This document shows positions 1-13,553 of a stretch of 64,000 nt of DNA, piece after piece. The stretch is from positions 392,559-456,558 of the forward strand of contig NZ_FBYA01000002.1 of NCBI RefSeq assembly GCF_001517545.1. The letters are read 5' to 3'. Each line of letters opens with the position of its first letter. Positions within the stretch are counted from its first letter, which is position 1. A model generated the notes under the pieces. That model was not told where the DNA came from. It saw only the letters and a program-made list of their open reading frames with translations, and searched no databases. The translations under genes were made by a program, and so were the position numbers. Source of the stretch: Limnohabitans sp. Rim47 (GTDB lineage: Bacteria > Pseudomonadota > Gammaproteobacteria > Burkholderiales > Burkholderiaceae_C).

Positions 1-433
1 TGTACCCATGGTCCACCGTGATCTCGGCCCCCATGGCCTGCAGGCCCTTGATGTGCTGGTCCACCGGACGCGAACCGATGGCGCAACCGCCAGGGAGCGA
101 CACCTTGGCATGGCCAAAACGGGCCAGCAAAGGCCCCAATGCCAGCACCGAAGCGCGCATGGTTTTGACCAATTCGTAAGGCGCTTCGGGGTTGTTCAGG
201 CCACCCGCATCCAGTGTGACGCGACCGTCTTCGTGATGCTCGGCCGTCACGCCCATGTTGCGGATCAGCTTGAGCATGGTCGAAACGTCTTGCAGGCGCG
301 GCACATTGGCCAACGTCACAGGCTCGGCGCACAACAAGGCGGCGCACAGCTCGGGCAAGGCCGCGTTTTTGGCACCCGCCACATCCAGCGTGCCTTGCAG
401 GCGCTTGCCGCCGCGAATTTTCAGTTTGTCCAT
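1..433 (-). CDS. murA: UDP-N-acetylglucosamine 1-carboxyvinyltransferase MurA (partial, N-terminal 144 residues)
   Basis: Transfers enolpyruvate from PEP to UDP-GlcNAc, the first committed step of peptidoglycan synthesis in the cytoplasm. The visible N-terminal third reads [16 protein letters not shown], followed by GAKNAALP (Lys22/Asn23, conserved substrate contacts) and [12 protein letters not shown], whose Cys117 matches the fosfomycin-sensitive Cys115 of the E. coli enzyme. The ATG is at 433. The gene runs off the left edge, so about two thirds of the protein is missing. It lies 49 bases downstream of ibaG in the same direction; the ibaG-murA pairing is conserved in many proteobacteria and supports both calls. 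Confidence 0.95.
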   Translation of the reverse strand, partial: MDKLKIRGGKRLQGTLDVAGAKNAALPELCAALLCAEPVTLANVPRLQDVSTMLKLIRNMGVTAEHHEDGRVTLDAGGLNNPEAPYELVKTMRASVLALGPLLARFGHAKVSLPGGCAIGSRPVDQHIKGLQAMGAEITVDHGY

Positions 434-482
434 GGATCAGCTCAGTGTGCGTTTTAGCGAGGGCTCAAGTGGTGAGAAGCGA

Positions 483-725
483 TCAGTTCGCTTGCGCGGC
501 CCACTCGGCGGGCGTGTAGGTCTTCATCGACAAAGCATGCACTTCGTCGGTGTGCATTTTTTGGCCCAGCGTTGCGTACACGCGTTGGTGGCGGGCAATG
601 GGGCGCATACCGGCAAAGGCTTCAGACACCACCACGGCGCTCCAATGTCGGCCATCGCCCTCCACGCTGAGGTGGGTGCAAGTGAGGCCTGCGGCGATGA
701 TGGCTTGAAGTTGCTCTGCGTTCAT
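483..725 (-). CDS. ibaG: BolA-family protein IbaG
   Basis: An 80-residue BolA-fold protein, the usual length for the IbaG (YrbA) branch. BolA proteins pair with monothiol glutaredoxins and handle 2Fe-2S clusters; IbaG is linked to acid stress in E. coli. Visible landmarks are the central GDGRHWSAVVV strand, the RHQRVYATLG helix and the C-terminal HALSMKTYTPAEW block, which closely match E. coli IbaG. The ATG at 725 follows the upstream permease stop by only 6 bases, so it is the tail of the ABC exporter transcript and precedes murA. The exact client in this organism is not evident. Confidence 0.9.
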   Translation of the reverse strand: MNAEQLQAIIAAGLTCTHLSVEGDGRHWSAVVVSEAFAGMRPIARHQRVYATLGQKMHTDEVHALSMKTYTPAEWAAQAN

Positions 726-731
726 GGGGGT

Positions 732-1565
732 TCAGCTCCGGATTTTGTAGCCGGTGCGCAAAAGGTGAAGGGTCAGGCTGCTGATGAGCACCAAGGCAGT
801 GCCCACCACGGCCAGACTGGTCCAGGGTGAAACGTCGCTTTGGCCAAAAAAGCCATAACGAAAACCGTCAATCATGTAGAAAAACGGGTTCAAGTGGCTG
901 ATTTTTTGCCAAAACGGCGGCAAAGAATGAATGGAATAAAACACGCCCGACAAAAAGGTCATGGGCATGATGACGAAGTTCTGGAAGGCCGCCATCTGGT
1001 CAAACTTTTCAGCCCACAGACCGGCGATCACACCCAAAGCGCCCATCATGGCCGCACCCATCAAGGCGAAAGTCAAAATCCACAGCAGATTGACAAAGTG
1101 GATGTTGACCATCCAGCCGGTGATGACAAAGACACCCAGGCCCACGGCCAAACCACGCACCACCGACGAGCCCACATAGGCTACAAACCAGCTGCGGTGC
1201 GACAAAGGCGTGAGCAGCAAAAACACCAGACTGCCCATGATCTTGCTCTGCACCAAACTTGACGAACTGTTGGCGAAGGCGTTTTGCAACACGCCCATCA
1301 TGATCAGGCCCGGCAGCAAAAAAGAGGTGTAAGGCACTTGGTCGTACACCTTGACGTGGTCTTCCAGCACATGGCCGAAGATCAGCATGTAGAGCACCGA
1401 GGTCAGCACGGGCGCGGCCACAGTTTGGAAAGCCACTTTCCAGAAACGCAACACTTCTTTGTATAAAAGGGTTTGCCAGCCGAGCATGAATCCGCCATGC
1501 ACCGCCACCTCAAGCAGCTCACCACCGGAAACGGGAGATTCAGGGGATGGCTTTGCGGTGCTCAT
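732..1565 (-). CDS. ABC-2 type exporter permease (YadH-like)
   Basis: A 277-residue integral membrane protein with about six hydrophobic segments and the ABC-2 permease signature near residues 205-245 (LSGVFYSIHSLPPFW followed by NPFFYMIDGFRYG). It should form the membrane channel for the ATPase encoded just upstream; the start ATG overlaps that gene's stop as ATGA, indicating translational coupling. The closest known pair is YadG/YadH, whose substrate is not known. It follows the mla genes in the same direction, so an envelope-related substrate is possible, but that is only inference from position. Confidence 0.85.
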   Translation of the reverse strand: MSTAKPSPESPVSGGELLEVAVHGGFMLGWQTLLYKEVLRFWKVAFQTVAAPVLTSVLYMLIFGHVLEDHVKVYDQVPYTSFLLPGLIMMGVLQNAFANSSSSLVQSKIMGSLVFLLLTPLSHRSWFVAYVGSSVVRGLAVGLGVFVITGWMVNIHFVNLLWILTFALMGAAMMGALGVIAGLWAEKFDQMAAFQNFVIMPMTFLSGVFYSIHSLPPFWQKISHLNPFFYMIDGFRYGFFGQSDVSPWTSLAVVGTALVLISSLTLHLLRTGYKIRS

Positions 1566-2485
1566 GCAGCAACCCCTTTGCGGTTCATGACTTCCAAAAA
1601 CACGTCTTCCAGGTCGGCCTGTCGGATCTCGACGTCTTCGACCACCAAACCCGCCGTTCGCAGGGTGGCCAAGTGGTTTTCAATCTCGACCGCGTTGTGC
1701 ACCGGCAATTGCACGATGCGGCCCGTCACGCGGGCCATGGCCGCCACCGCCGGTGGCAAGTCGCCATCGAGTTTGAAGCGCAGCACCTGGCTGGTGGCCG
1801 AGCGCAGCAAATCCGAGGTGCGCTCCAGCGCCAGCAACTGACCACGCTTGAGCATGGCGATGCGTCCGCACAAGGCCTCGGCCTCTTCAAGGTAATGGGT
1901 GGTCAGCAAGACGGTGTGGCCTTGCTTGTTGAGTTTGGCGATGAACTGCCACAGCGTTTGACGCAGCTCGACATCGACCCCGGCGGTCGGCTCGTCGAGC
2001 ACGATCACACGTGGTTTATGCACCAAGGCTTGCGCCACCAGCACACGGCGCTTCATGCCACCCGAGAGTTGGCGCATATTGGAGCCCGCTTTGTCGGCCA
2101 GGCCCAGGCTGTCCAGCAGCTCGTCGATCCAGGCGTCGTTGTTCTTGACACCGAAATAGCCCGACTGAATGCGCAAAGACTCACGAACTGTGAAAAAAGG
2201 GTCAAACACCAGCTCTTGCGGCACCACGCCCAGCAAGCGCCGCGCTGTGGCGTAGTCGGCTTGTACATCGTGGCCATGGACCAGCACTTTGCCTTGGCTT
2301 GCACGGGTCAAGCCTGCCAAGGTGCTGATCAAAGTGGTTTTGCCTGCGCCGTTGGGACCGAGCAGGCCAAAGAACTCGCCCTCCTGAACGTCAAAGCTGA
2401 CCTGGTCGAGCGCTTGGAACGCAGCTGCACCCGCCTGTTTGGCTGCGTAGGTTTTAGAGACGGATTGGAATGAGAGCGCGGGCAT
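1562..2485 (-). CDS. ABC exporter ATP-binding protein (YadG-like)
   Basis: Nucleotide-binding subunit of the ABC-2 exporter. In the 307-residue protein the Walker A GPNGAGKTT lies at 43-51, the signature LSGGMKRR at about 140-147 and Walker B VIVLDEPTAGVD at 160-171, followed by the H-loop TTHYLEEAE. I place the start at ATG 2485 (MPALSFQSVSKTY) because an upstream in-frame extension adds 21 residues that do not resemble the family. The C-terminal 80 residues carry a small regulatory region typical of drug/polysaccharide exporters. It is coupled to the permease by an ATGA overlap. Confidence 0.87.
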   Translation of the reverse strand: MPALSFQSVSKTYAAKQAGAAAFQALDQVSFDVQEGEFFGLLGPNGAGKTTLISTLAGLTRASQGKVLVHGHDVQADYATARRLLGVVPQELVFDPFFTVRESLRIQSGYFGVKNNDAWIDELLDSLGLADKAGSNMRQLSGGMKRRVLVAQALVHKPRVIVLDEPTAGVDVELRQTLWQFIAKLNKQGHTVLLTTHYLEEAEALCGRIAMLKRGQLLALERTSDLLRSATSQVLRFKLDGDLPPAVAAMARVTGRIVQLPVHNAVEIENHLATLRTAGLVVEDVEIRQADLEDVFLEVMNRKGVAA

Positions 2486-2569
2486 GGAAGGGCTGTATTT
2501 TAAGTGCTGGCCTACTGCCCCCAGAGCAATAGTGGGGGATCGGGGCAAAAAGACCCCAAAACCGGCTAT

Positions 2570-2848
2570 TCAGACCTGCACAAGCAAGTCCAGCACACCG
2601 TACAAACTGGCCAATTCGCGCAGACGGGACGTCATTCCCCTGATCTGCAATGAACCGTCGTGCGCCAAGACCACACGGCGCAAGCCCAGCAAAACGGCCA
2701 AAACCGAAGAGTCAAACGCGACCAACTCAGAGGCGTCCACTTCAACGTCGGGCTTCGCATCCAGAGGCAATCGCGCCACCCACTCGGCCAAACAAGCGTC
2801 CGCTTGGTCATGCAACAAGGTCTGAGGCAAAGTCAATGCGCTGATCAT
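2570..2848 (-). CDS. mlaB: STAS-domain protein MlaB
   Basis: A 92-residue single STAS domain protein, the cytoplasmic accessory subunit that stabilises the MlaF ATPase of the retrograde phospholipid transporter. The core reads VEVDASELVAFDSSVLAVLLG, where the serine pair sits at the conserved STAS phosphorylation position. It is separated by 11 bases from mlaC upstream, and is the last gene of the mlaFEDACB block. Sequence divergence among STAS domains means the assignment leans on operon context. Confidence 0.85.
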   Translation of the reverse strand: MISALTLPQTLLHDQADACLAEWVARLPLDAKPDVEVDASELVAFDSSVLAVLLGLRRVVLAHDGSLQIRGMTSRLRELASLYGVLDLLVQV

Positions 2849-2859
2849 GTTCGACTGAC

Positions 2860-3513
2860 TCAGGAAGCTTTGGCGTTGGTTTTGTTACGCGCGGCCAAGC
2901 TGGCGATCAGCGCATCGATACCACCGGCATTGATTTCTTTGGTGAATTGGGTGCGGTAATTTTCGACCAACCAGACACCGAGAACATTCAGGTCAAAGAT
3001 CATCCAGCCATCACCTTCACCGGGCGTTTTTTCAAGGCGATAGTCCAACTGGATCGGGTCACCTTTGCCTCTCACTTCGGTGTTGACCACCAGATTTTTG
3101 TCTTCTTGGCCAGCACGCAAAGGCTTGACCACCACGACCTGGTCACTGACCTGACTGAGCGCTCCGGAATAGGTGCGCACCAACAAAACCTTGAATTCAT
3201 CTTGCAGGCGTTTTTGCTGTTCTGGCGTGGCTTTTCGCCAGGCTGGCCCTGTGGCCAATGCGGTCATGCGGCGAAAATTCACATGCGGCATCAGTTGGCT
3301 GTCGACCAGTTGCATGATTTTGCCGATGTCGCCATTTCGCAAAGCCTTGTCGGCCTTGATGGTGTTCAAGGTGTCGTTGGTAATGCGTTTGATGAAGGCC
3401 TCAGCGGCTTCGTCTGCAGCCCAAGCGGGCATCCCGGCGCAGCACAGCGCCAAAACACCGACGGTGGTCAAAAGATGGCGGCGATTCACAGGCAATACGG
3501 ACATGTTTTTCAT
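2860..3513 (-). CDS. mlaC: Periplasmic phospholipid-binding protein MlaC
   Basis: A 217-residue exported protein that shuttles phospholipids between the outer membrane MlaA complex and the inner membrane MlaFEDB complex. Residues 1-32 form a signal peptide with a hydrophobic LLTTVGVLALCCAG core ending at AWA. The mature part holds the MlaC/Ttg2D landmarks LMPHVNFRRMTALATGPAWRK and the C-terminal NLVVNTEV...WMIFDLNVLGVWLVENYR. ATG at 3513. It sits between mlaA and mlaB on the same strand, as in other betaproteobacteria. Confidence 0.93.
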   Translation of the reverse strand: MKNMSVLPVNRRHLLTTVGVLALCCAGMPAWAADEAAEAFIKRITNDTLNTIKADKALRNGDIGKIMQLVDSQLMPHVNFRRMTALATGPAWRKATPEQQKRLQDEFKVLLVRTYSGALSQVSDQVVVVKPLRAGQEDKNLVVNTEVRGKGDPIQLDYRLEKTPGEGDGWMIFDLNVLGVWLVENYRTQFTKEINAGGIDALIASLAARNKTNAKAS

Positions 3514-3591
3514 CAGCTAACTATACGGTCAAGAGGCAGGACTCTTGTAACAACTGTAACGAGAGGCAGGCCGTCCCGCCATGGACGCAGT

Positions 3592-4323
3592 TCAGGGCGC
3601 CTCTGACTCAGAGTAGTCAAAAACCGGCGGTGGATTGCCGTCGTGAATGTCATTGATCCGTTTTTGCAGATACCCATCCCGAACAAATGTGTAAGGGTCC
3701 AAGGCGGCTGCCTTGATGACATCAACAGTCTGAAGCAAATCAGCACGCACATCCAATGCACCCGTCACGGAAAGAACGTTGCGGGTCGCGGCATCGTTGA
3801 ATTTCTGCACGAGATTGCCCTTCATGTCGAGCGGCATGGCAAACGTGTCTCGCAAAGTCGAGGGCCCAAACAGAGGCAACACCACATATGGCCCGGGCTT
3901 GACGCCCCAATAACCCAAGGTCTGACCAAAGTCCTCTTTGCGTTTCTCAAGTCGCATTTCTGTGGCCACATCCAGCACGCCACCCAAACCCAAAAATGTA
4001 TTCACGCTGATGCGCATGAGCGTTTCAACGGTGGCTTGGCCCTTCAATTGCATAGCGCTATTGGCCATGGTCCACACATCGCCCAGATTACCCAAAAAAT
4101 TGTGAATGCCGGTACGCACCGGGCTGGGCAACACAGCGGTATAGGCCTTCGCTGCAGGCTTGAGGGCCAGGTTGTCCAGCGCGTCATTGAAGTTGTAAAC
4201 ACTTCGGTTCATTGACTCCCAAGGGTCGCGCACGTCCGCATGCTGAACACTGGCACAGCCCTGCAAGGCCAACACCATGAAGCCAGCGCACAGCAGTAAA
4301 ATTTTTCGCATGGAGTGGCTCAT
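3592..4323 (-). CDS. mlaA: Outer membrane lipoprotein MlaA (VacJ)
   Basis: A 243-residue lipoprotein that removes mislocalised phospholipids from the outer leaflet of the outer membrane. The signal peptide ends in a lipobox LQGC with Cys23; the conserved start of the mature domain DPWESMNRSVYNFNDALD follows. Further VacJ motifs are visible (GNLGDVWTMANSAMQLK and FGQTLGYWGV). The start ATG at 4323 overlaps the mlaD stop as ATGA, which supports the first of two nearby Met codons. In E. coli mlaA is a separate locus; here it lies inside the mla operon. Confidence 0.93.
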   Translation of the reverse strand: MSHSMRKILLLCAGFMVLALQGCASVQHADVRDPWESMNRSVYNFNDALDNLALKPAAKAYTAVLPSPVRTGIHNFLGNLGDVWTMANSAMQLKGQATVETLMRISVNTFLGLGGVLDVATEMRLEKRKEDFGQTLGYWGVKPGPYVVLPLFGPSTLRDTFAMPLDMKGNLVQKFNDAATRNVLSVTGALDVRADLLQTVDVIKAAALDPYTFVRDGYLQKRINDIHDGNPPPVFDYSESEAP

Positions 4324-4799
4324 GGTTTTTGACTTTCTGCTGCCGGTTTTTCGGCTTGGCTAAACAAGAATTGGCTGATCAAATTTTCCAGAATGACCGC
4401 TGACTGGGTCGATCCAATTCGGTCACCGGCTACCAGATTTTTTTCATCTGCACCGGGCGACACATCCAGATATTGCTCGCCCAGCAGGCCACTGGTGAGG
4501 ATTTTCAGGGCGCTGTCCTTGGGAAACGTGTGTTCCGACTGCAAAGCCAAAGTGACCTTGGCCTGAAACGACTCACCATCAAATTCGATTTTTTTGACAC
4601 GGCCAACCACCACACCGGCGCTCTTGACGGCGGCGCCCGACTTGAGGCCACCAATGTTGTCAAATTTGGCGCTGACATCGTAGCTGGCATTGAAGTTCAA
4701 GGTCAGCAGGTTGGCGGCCTTGAGTGCCAGAAACAGCACGGCCACGGCACCCAACAAAACAAACAAACCAACCCACACATCATTTTTTGAACGTTGCAT
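4320..4799 (-). CDS. mlaD: MCE-domain substrate-binding protein MlaD
   Basis: A 159-residue inner membrane protein with one N-terminal transmembrane helix (about residues 9-30) and a periplasmic MCE domain. MlaD forms a hexameric ring that passes phospholipids to MlaE. Visible MCE features are YDVSAKFDNIGGLKSGAAVK and the later LGEQYLDVSPG segment. Length matches the short single-MCE MlaD family rather than the multi-MCE PqiB/LetB types. It lies 10 bases after mlaE and overlaps mlaA. Confidence 0.92.
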   Translation of the reverse strand: MQRSKNDVWVGLFVLLGAVAVLFLALKAANLLTLNFNASYDVSAKFDNIGGLKSGAAVKSAGVVVGRVKKIEFDGESFQAKVTLALQSEHTFPKDSALKILTSGLLGEQYLDVSPGADEKNLVAGDRIGSTQSAVILENLISQFLFSQAEKPAAESQKP

Positions 4800-4809
4800 G
4801 CCGTCCTCC

Positions 4810-5592
4810 TCAAATACTGAACATCATCGCGGTCAGGATGAAATCCAGTCCCAACACCGACAAGGAAGAAACCACCACGCTGCGCGTGGTGGCACTGGCC
4901 ACACCCTCGGGCGTGGGCTTGGCCACATACCCCTGGAGCAAGGCAATGAAAGTCACAGCAACGGCAAACACCACACTTTTGACGATGCCGTTGCCCACGT
5001 CTTTGAAGACATCAACGCCGCCTTGCATCTGGCTCCAGAACGACCCCGAATCGACGCCAATCAGCAGCACGCCCACCACATAGCCACCCAGGATACCGAC
5101 TGCGCTGAACACGGCCGCTAACAGGGGCAAGGCAATGATGCCGCCCCAAAAGCGCGGCGCCAGGATGCGCTGAATGGGGTCCACGGCCATCATTTCCAAG
5201 GCCGTGAGTTGTTCGCCCGCACGCATCAGACCGATCTCGGCCGTGAGTGAGGCCCCTGCGCGACCAGCATAAAGCAAGGCCGCCACCACAGGCCCAAGTT
5301 CGCGCACCAGGCTCAGGGCGACCAACAAGCCCAGCGCCTCGGCGGAGCCATAGCGTTGCAAGGTGTAGTAGCCCTGCAAACTCAACACAAAGCCCACAAA
5401 CAAGCCCGACACGGTGATGATGGCCAGCGAATAATTGCCCAAAAAATGCACTTGGTCACGCACCAGGCCAAAGCGCTTAAGGGCTGCGCCCGACATGCCC
5501 AACAATTTAAAGAACAGGCGAGCACCAAAGCCCCAATCCGTCAGCATCTGGCGGGTGGATGCGCCCAATGCGCCCAACACAGCGGTGATCAT
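4810..5592 (-). CDS. mlaE: Phospholipid ABC transporter permease MlaE
   Basis: A 260-residue permease of the MlaE/YrbE family, forming the inner membrane core of the lipid transporter. Family landmarks are LVRELGPVVAALLYAGRAGA near the middle, the EIGLMRAGEQLTALEMM coupling helix and a C-terminal YGYYVAK-like segment (LLQGYVAKPTPEGV). Five to six membrane spans are evident. Its start overlaps the mlaF stop (ATGA), indicating coupled translation of ATPase and permease. Confidence 0.93.
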   Translation of the reverse strand: MITAVLGALGASTRQMLTDWGFGARLFFKLLGMSGAALKRFGLVRDQVHFLGNYSLAIITVSGLFVGFVLSLQGYYTLQRYGSAEALGLLVALSLVRELGPVVAALLYAGRAGASLTAEIGLMRAGEQLTALEMMAVDPIQRILAPRFWGGIIALPLLAAVFSAVGILGGYVVGVLLIGVDSGSFWSQMQGGVDVFKDVGNGIVKSVVFAVAVTFIALLQGYVAKPTPEGVASATTRSVVVSSLSVLGLDFILTAMMFSI

Positions 5593-6404
5593 GCAGCCCT
5601 CCGGTCGTAGTCTTGCGCTGTCGAGGGGGCCGGGTAATGGAAAGGCACGGGGCCGTCGCTGAGCGCATGCACAAACTGGTGGATCAAGGGGTCAGTGCTG
5701 ACGCGCAACTCAGCGGGCGTGCCTTGCGCTGCCACGCCGCCATTGGCCAAAATGACCACATGGTCAGCGATCTCAAAGGTCTCGGTCACATCGTGCGACA
5801 CGACCACGCTGGTGATGCCCAAGCTGTCGTTCAAGCGGCGAATCAGGCGTGCTGCCGTGCCCAGCGAAATAGGATCGAGTCCGGCAAAGGGCTCGTCGTA
5901 CATGATGAGATCGGGATCGAGTGCAATGGCGCGAGCCAAGGCCACACGGCGGCTCATGCCACCGGAAATTTCTGAGGGTTTCAGGTCACGTGCACCCCGC
6001 AAGCCCACCGCATCCAGCTTCATGAGCACGATGTCGCGGATCAGATCCTCAGACAAACGGGTGTGCTCTCGCAAGGGGAAGGCCACGTTGTCGAACACAC
6101 TCATGTCGGTGAACAAAGCGCCAAACTGGAACAGCATGCCCATGCGGCGACGGGCTGCATACAACGCGGTCTGGCGCATGGTGGTGATGTCGTCGCCATC
6201 AAACAGCATCTGGCCTTGGCTGGCGCGAATCTGACCACCTATCAGCCTCAGCACGGTTGTTTTACCCCCACCGGACACCCCCATCAAAGCCGTGACTTGG
6301 CCACGAGGCACGTTGAAGCTCAGGTTCTTCAAGATGACTCGGTCGCCGTACCCAAAGCTCAGGTCGCGCAATTCAACAAGGTGTGGTGCAGATGTGGTGT
6401 TCAT
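5589..6404 (-). CDS. mlaF: Phospholipid ABC transporter ATPase MlaF
   Basis: A 271-residue ABC ATPase powering the Mla transporter. Walker A GVSGGGKTT is at 42-50, the signature ISGGMSRR at about 146-153 and Walker B DLIMYDEPFAGLDP at 165-178; the SGGMSRR form of the signature is typical of the MlaF/Ttg2A group. I place the start at ATG 6404 (MNTTSAPHL). No Shine-Dalgarno sequence precedes it: the ATG directly follows the T-tract of a strong hairpin (6406-6435). A TTG nine bases upstream lies inside the hairpin and is unlikely. It is the first gene of the mlaFEDACB block. Confidence 0.92.
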   Translation of the reverse strand: MNTTSAPHLVELRDLSFGYGDRVILKNLSFNVPRGQVTALMGVSGGGKTTVLRLIGGQIRASQGQMLFDGDDITTMRQTALYAARRRMGMLFQFGALFTDMSVFDNVAFPLREHTRLSEDLIRDIVLMKLDAVGLRGARDLKPSEISGGMSRRVALARAIALDPDLIMYDEPFAGLDPISLGTAARLIRRLNDSLGITSVVVSHDVTETFEIADHVVILANGGVAAQGTPAELRVSTDPLIHQFVHALSDGPVPFHYPAPSTAQDYDRRAA

Positions 6405-6435
6405 GAAAAACAAGAGCCGGATTGTCCGGCTCTTG
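6405..6435 (-). terminator. Intrinsic terminator hairpin between gltD and mlaF
   Basis: On the minus strand a perfect 10-bp stem CAAGAGCCGG / CCGGCTCTTG with a 5-base loop is followed by TTTTT. It lies 74 bases after the gltD stop, so it fits a gltBD terminator. The T-run ends one base before the mlaF ATG, which leaves no room for a promoter or ribosome-binding site between them. Confidence 0.75.
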
Positions 6436-6439
6436 TGAT

Positions 6440-6469
6440 GTTATGGCCCCAAGGTCAACGCTTTGTAAA
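6440..6469 (-). promoter_or_regulatory. Possible promoter for the mla operon
   Basis: Reading on the minus strand, TTTACA (6469-6464) and CATAAC (6445-6440) are 18 bases apart and could be a weak sigma-70 promoter. Transcription would then begin close to the base of the hairpin at 6435, giving an mla mRNA with a hairpin at its very 5' end. This is a pattern match only. Confidence 0.25.
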
Positions 6470-6508
6470 CCTTGGTGTTCTAGGGATTTTACCTAGAACC
6501 GGTCAGCC

Positions 6509-7975
6509 TTAGCGCGGCAGGTCGCTTTTGCCCATCAAAAACTCATCCACCGAACGTGCGGCCTGACGACCTTCGCGAATGGCCCAGACCACCAACGATT
6601 GCCCACGGCGCATGTCGCCCGCAGCAAACACCTTGTCCACATTGGTGGCATAGCCGCCTGTGAAGTCGGTGCTGGCCTTGGCGTTGCCACGGGCATCTTT
6701 GTCTACGCCAAAGGCTTCGAGCACGGTCGCGACCGGGTTCACAAAGCCCATGGCCAACAAGACCAAGTCGGCTTTGTATTCTTTTTCAGAGCCTGGAATC
6801 TCGACCATCTTGCCGTCTTTGAACTCAACGTGCACCGTCTTCAAACCCGTGACCTTGCCTTTTTCGCCAATGAATTCCTTGGTCGACACCGCAAATTCGC
6901 GGGTGCAGCCTTCATCGTGCGAAGAAGAAGTGCGCAGCTTCATGGGCCAGTAAGGCCAGGTGAGCGGGCGGTTTTCTTCTTTGGGTGGCTCAGGCATCAC
7001 CTCGAACTGCGTGACGCTGACGGCACCGTGGCGGTTGGATGTGCCCACGCAATCCGAGCCGGTGTCACCGCCACCGATCACGATGACGTTTTTGCCATCG
7101 GCACGCAACTGACCTTTGAGCTTGTCGCCCGCATTCACCTTGTTTTGCTGGGGCAAAAACTCCATCGCAAAGTGGATGCCGTCCAGATCGCGACCGGGCA
7201 CAGGCAAGTCACGCGACTGCTCGGAACCGCCAGTCAGCAACACCGCGTCAAAGTCTTTCTTGAGCTGCTCTGCCGAGATGGTTTCCTTGGCCCAGTTGGT
7301 GACCTTGGAGTCTTTGGGCCAACTGCCGACCAGCACGCTGGTGCGGATGGTCACGCCTTCGGCTTCGAGCTGTTTAACACGGCGGTCGATGTGCGTCTTT
7401 TCCATCTTGAAGTCGGGGATACCGTAGCGCAGCAAGCCGCCCACACGGTCGTTCTTTTCGAACAAGGTCACATCGTGACCTGCACGGGCCAGCTGCTGTG
7501 CAGCAGCGAGGCCAGCGGGGCCCGCACCAATCACAGCCACTTTTTTACCGGTCTTGACTTTGGCAGGACGAGGTGTGACCCAGCCCTCGGCCCAAGCGCG
7601 GTCGATGATGGCGTGCTCGATCGACTTGATGCCCACGGCATCGTCGTTCACATTGACCACACAAGCCGCCTCGCAAGGTGCAGGGCAGATACGGCCCGTG
7701 AACTCGGGGAAGTTGTTGGTGCTGTGCAGCACTTCGATCGCGTTTTTCCAGTCGCCTTCAAACACCAGATTGTTGAAGTCTGGAATGATGTTGTTGACCG
7801 GGCAACCGTTGTTGCAAAACGGCGTGCCGCAATCCATGCAACGCGCAGCCTGTTTCTTGGCTTGCTCGTCGGTCAAACCGATCACGAACTCACCGTAGTT
7901 CTTCAAGCGCTCGGCGACGGGTTTGTAACCTTCTTCGATGCGCTCGAATTCCATGAAGCCTGTGATTTTTCCCAT
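6509..7975 (-). CDS. gltD: Glutamate synthase [NADPH] small subunit
   Basis: The 488-residue beta subunit delivers electrons from NADPH to the large subunit for glutamate synthesis from glutamine and 2-oxoglutarate. The N-terminus carries the cysteine clusters [13 protein letters not shown] (from residue 46) and CPAPCEAAC (97-105) for 4Fe-4S centres. The FAD Rossmann motif [17 protein letters not shown] begins near residue 150 and the NADPH-binding [17 protein letters not shown] near 305. The ATG at 7975 follows a good GAAGGAA ribosome-binding site. It is 30 bases downstream of gltB. Confidence 0.97.
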   Translation of the reverse strand: MGKITGFMEFERIEEGYKPVAERLKNYGEFVIGLTDEQAKKQAARCMDCGTPFCNNGCPVNNIIPDFNNLVFEGDWKNAIEVLHSTNNFPEFTGRICPAPCEAACVVNVNDDAVGIKSIEHAIIDRAWAEGWVTPRPAKVKTGKKVAVIGAGPAGLAAAQQLARAGHDVTLFEKNDRVGGLLRYGIPDFKMEKTHIDRRVKQLEAEGVTIRTSVLVGSWPKDSKVTNWAKETISAEQLKKDFDAVLLTGGSEQSRDLPVPGRDLDGIHFAMEFLPQQNKVNAGDKLKGQLRADGKNVIVIGGGDTGSDCVGTSNRHGAVSVTQFEVMPEPPKEENRPLTWPYWPMKLRTSSSHDEGCTREFAVSTKEFIGEKGKVTGLKTVHVEFKDGKMVEIPGSEKEYKADLVLLAMGFVNPVATVLEAFGVDKDARGNAKASTDFTGGYATNVDKVFAAGDMRRGQSLVVWAIREGRQAARSVDEFLMGKSDLPR

Positions 7976-8005
7976 GATGCTATTCCTTCAATCTTGACGT
8001 TCGGC

Positions 8006-12697
<4,692 letters not shown>

Positions 12698-12766
12698 GGC
12701 GCGCTCCTAAGGGTTTTTACGCAGACTGAAGAGTGTAGTGCACTGCAGCATCCATGCCAAGAAAAT

Positions 12767-12789
12767 TAATTGGGGTCAGATCCCAATTA
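12767..12789. repeat. Left terminal palindrome of the RAYT unit
   Basis: Perfect 8-bp stem TAATTGGG / CCCAATTA with loop GTCAGAT. It lies just after the transposase stop and about 70 bases upstream of the gltB start. Its core is shared, in inverted orientation, with the palindrome at 13554-13580. Confidence 0.75.
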
Positions 12790-12797
12790 TTTCAAGG

Positions 12798-13526
12798 TTA
12801 ACCAAGACGGCCAATCAATTGGGGACAGGTTAAATTCACTGTCTTTTTAAAAGGTCGACCGGCCTTGCCCGGCACCAGGCGGCGCGTCGTGGATTGCTGC
12901 AACTCACTCACAAATTCGTCCGAACCCAACGCCCAACCCGATAAGGCACTGCGGCTCAGCTTGTCTTTGTCCGACAAGGCCAAACCCGCCTGAACCAGCT
13001 CGGCATAAGCGGCCTCGCGTGCAAACGGCGTGTTGCCCAAGCCCCAAAACAGGGCGTGCGGGGTCACCCATGGGGCACTCGCCTGACCAATACAGTGCCT
13101 GTGGCTGGACCACTTGAAGTCCGCCGATTGCGCCACCATGCCCGCACGAACGGGGTTCAGGTCTATGTAGACCATGCAAGCCAAAAGATAGCGCTCACTC
13201 TCAATCAAATTGCTGCGGTAACGGCCCTCCCACAATGTGCCGGTACGTTGATGGCGCAGATTGAAGTAGCGCACATAGGCCCGACCCACCGCCTGCATCA
13301 TTTTTGGCAAACCCTCATCCGTTTCGGGTGTGACCAACAAATGAAAGTGGTTGTCCATGATCACCCAGGCATGAATGGCCACCTTGAAAGCCTGTGCGTG
13401 TTCTTGCCAAAGGGCCAGCAAACGCTCACGATCGGCATCGTCGCGCACGATGGGCTGACGGTCATTGCCGCGCTGGATGACATGGTGCGGGTAAGCGGCA
13501 ACGGTGAGGCGGGGTTGGCGGGCCAT
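12798..13526 (-). CDS. REP-associated tyrosine transposase (Y1_Tnp family)
   Basis: A 242-residue single-strand DNA transposase of the TnpA_REP group. The start ATG 13526 gives MARQPRLTVAAYPHHVIQRGN, the classic RAYT opening. The metal-binding HUH-type motif NHFHLLVTP is at 59-67 and the catalytic Tyr candidate is Tyr120 in VYIDLNPVRAGM. WEGRYRS at 99-105 is also typical. The 3' end encodes VNLTCPQLIG from a run that itself resembles the flanking repeat (aattggggacagg), a feature often seen in these genes. It lies alone between gltB and a small peptide gene. The family is thought to process REP hairpins; whether this copy is active cannot be told. Confidence 0.88.
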   Translation of the reverse strand: MARQPRLTVAAYPHHVIQRGNDRQPIVRDDADRERLLALWQEHAQAFKVAIHAWVIMDNHFHLLVTPETDEGLPKMMQAVGRAYVRYFNLRHQRTGTLWEGRYRSNLIESERYLLACMVYIDLNPVRAGMVAQSADFKWSSHRHCIGQASAPWVTPHALFWGLGNTPFAREAAYAELVQAGLALSDKDKLSRSALSGWALGSDEFVSELQQSTTRRLVPGKAGRPFKKTVNLTCPQLIGRLG

Positions 13527-13553
13527 ATTGGAGTTCACTGAAAGAGAGGCCAG

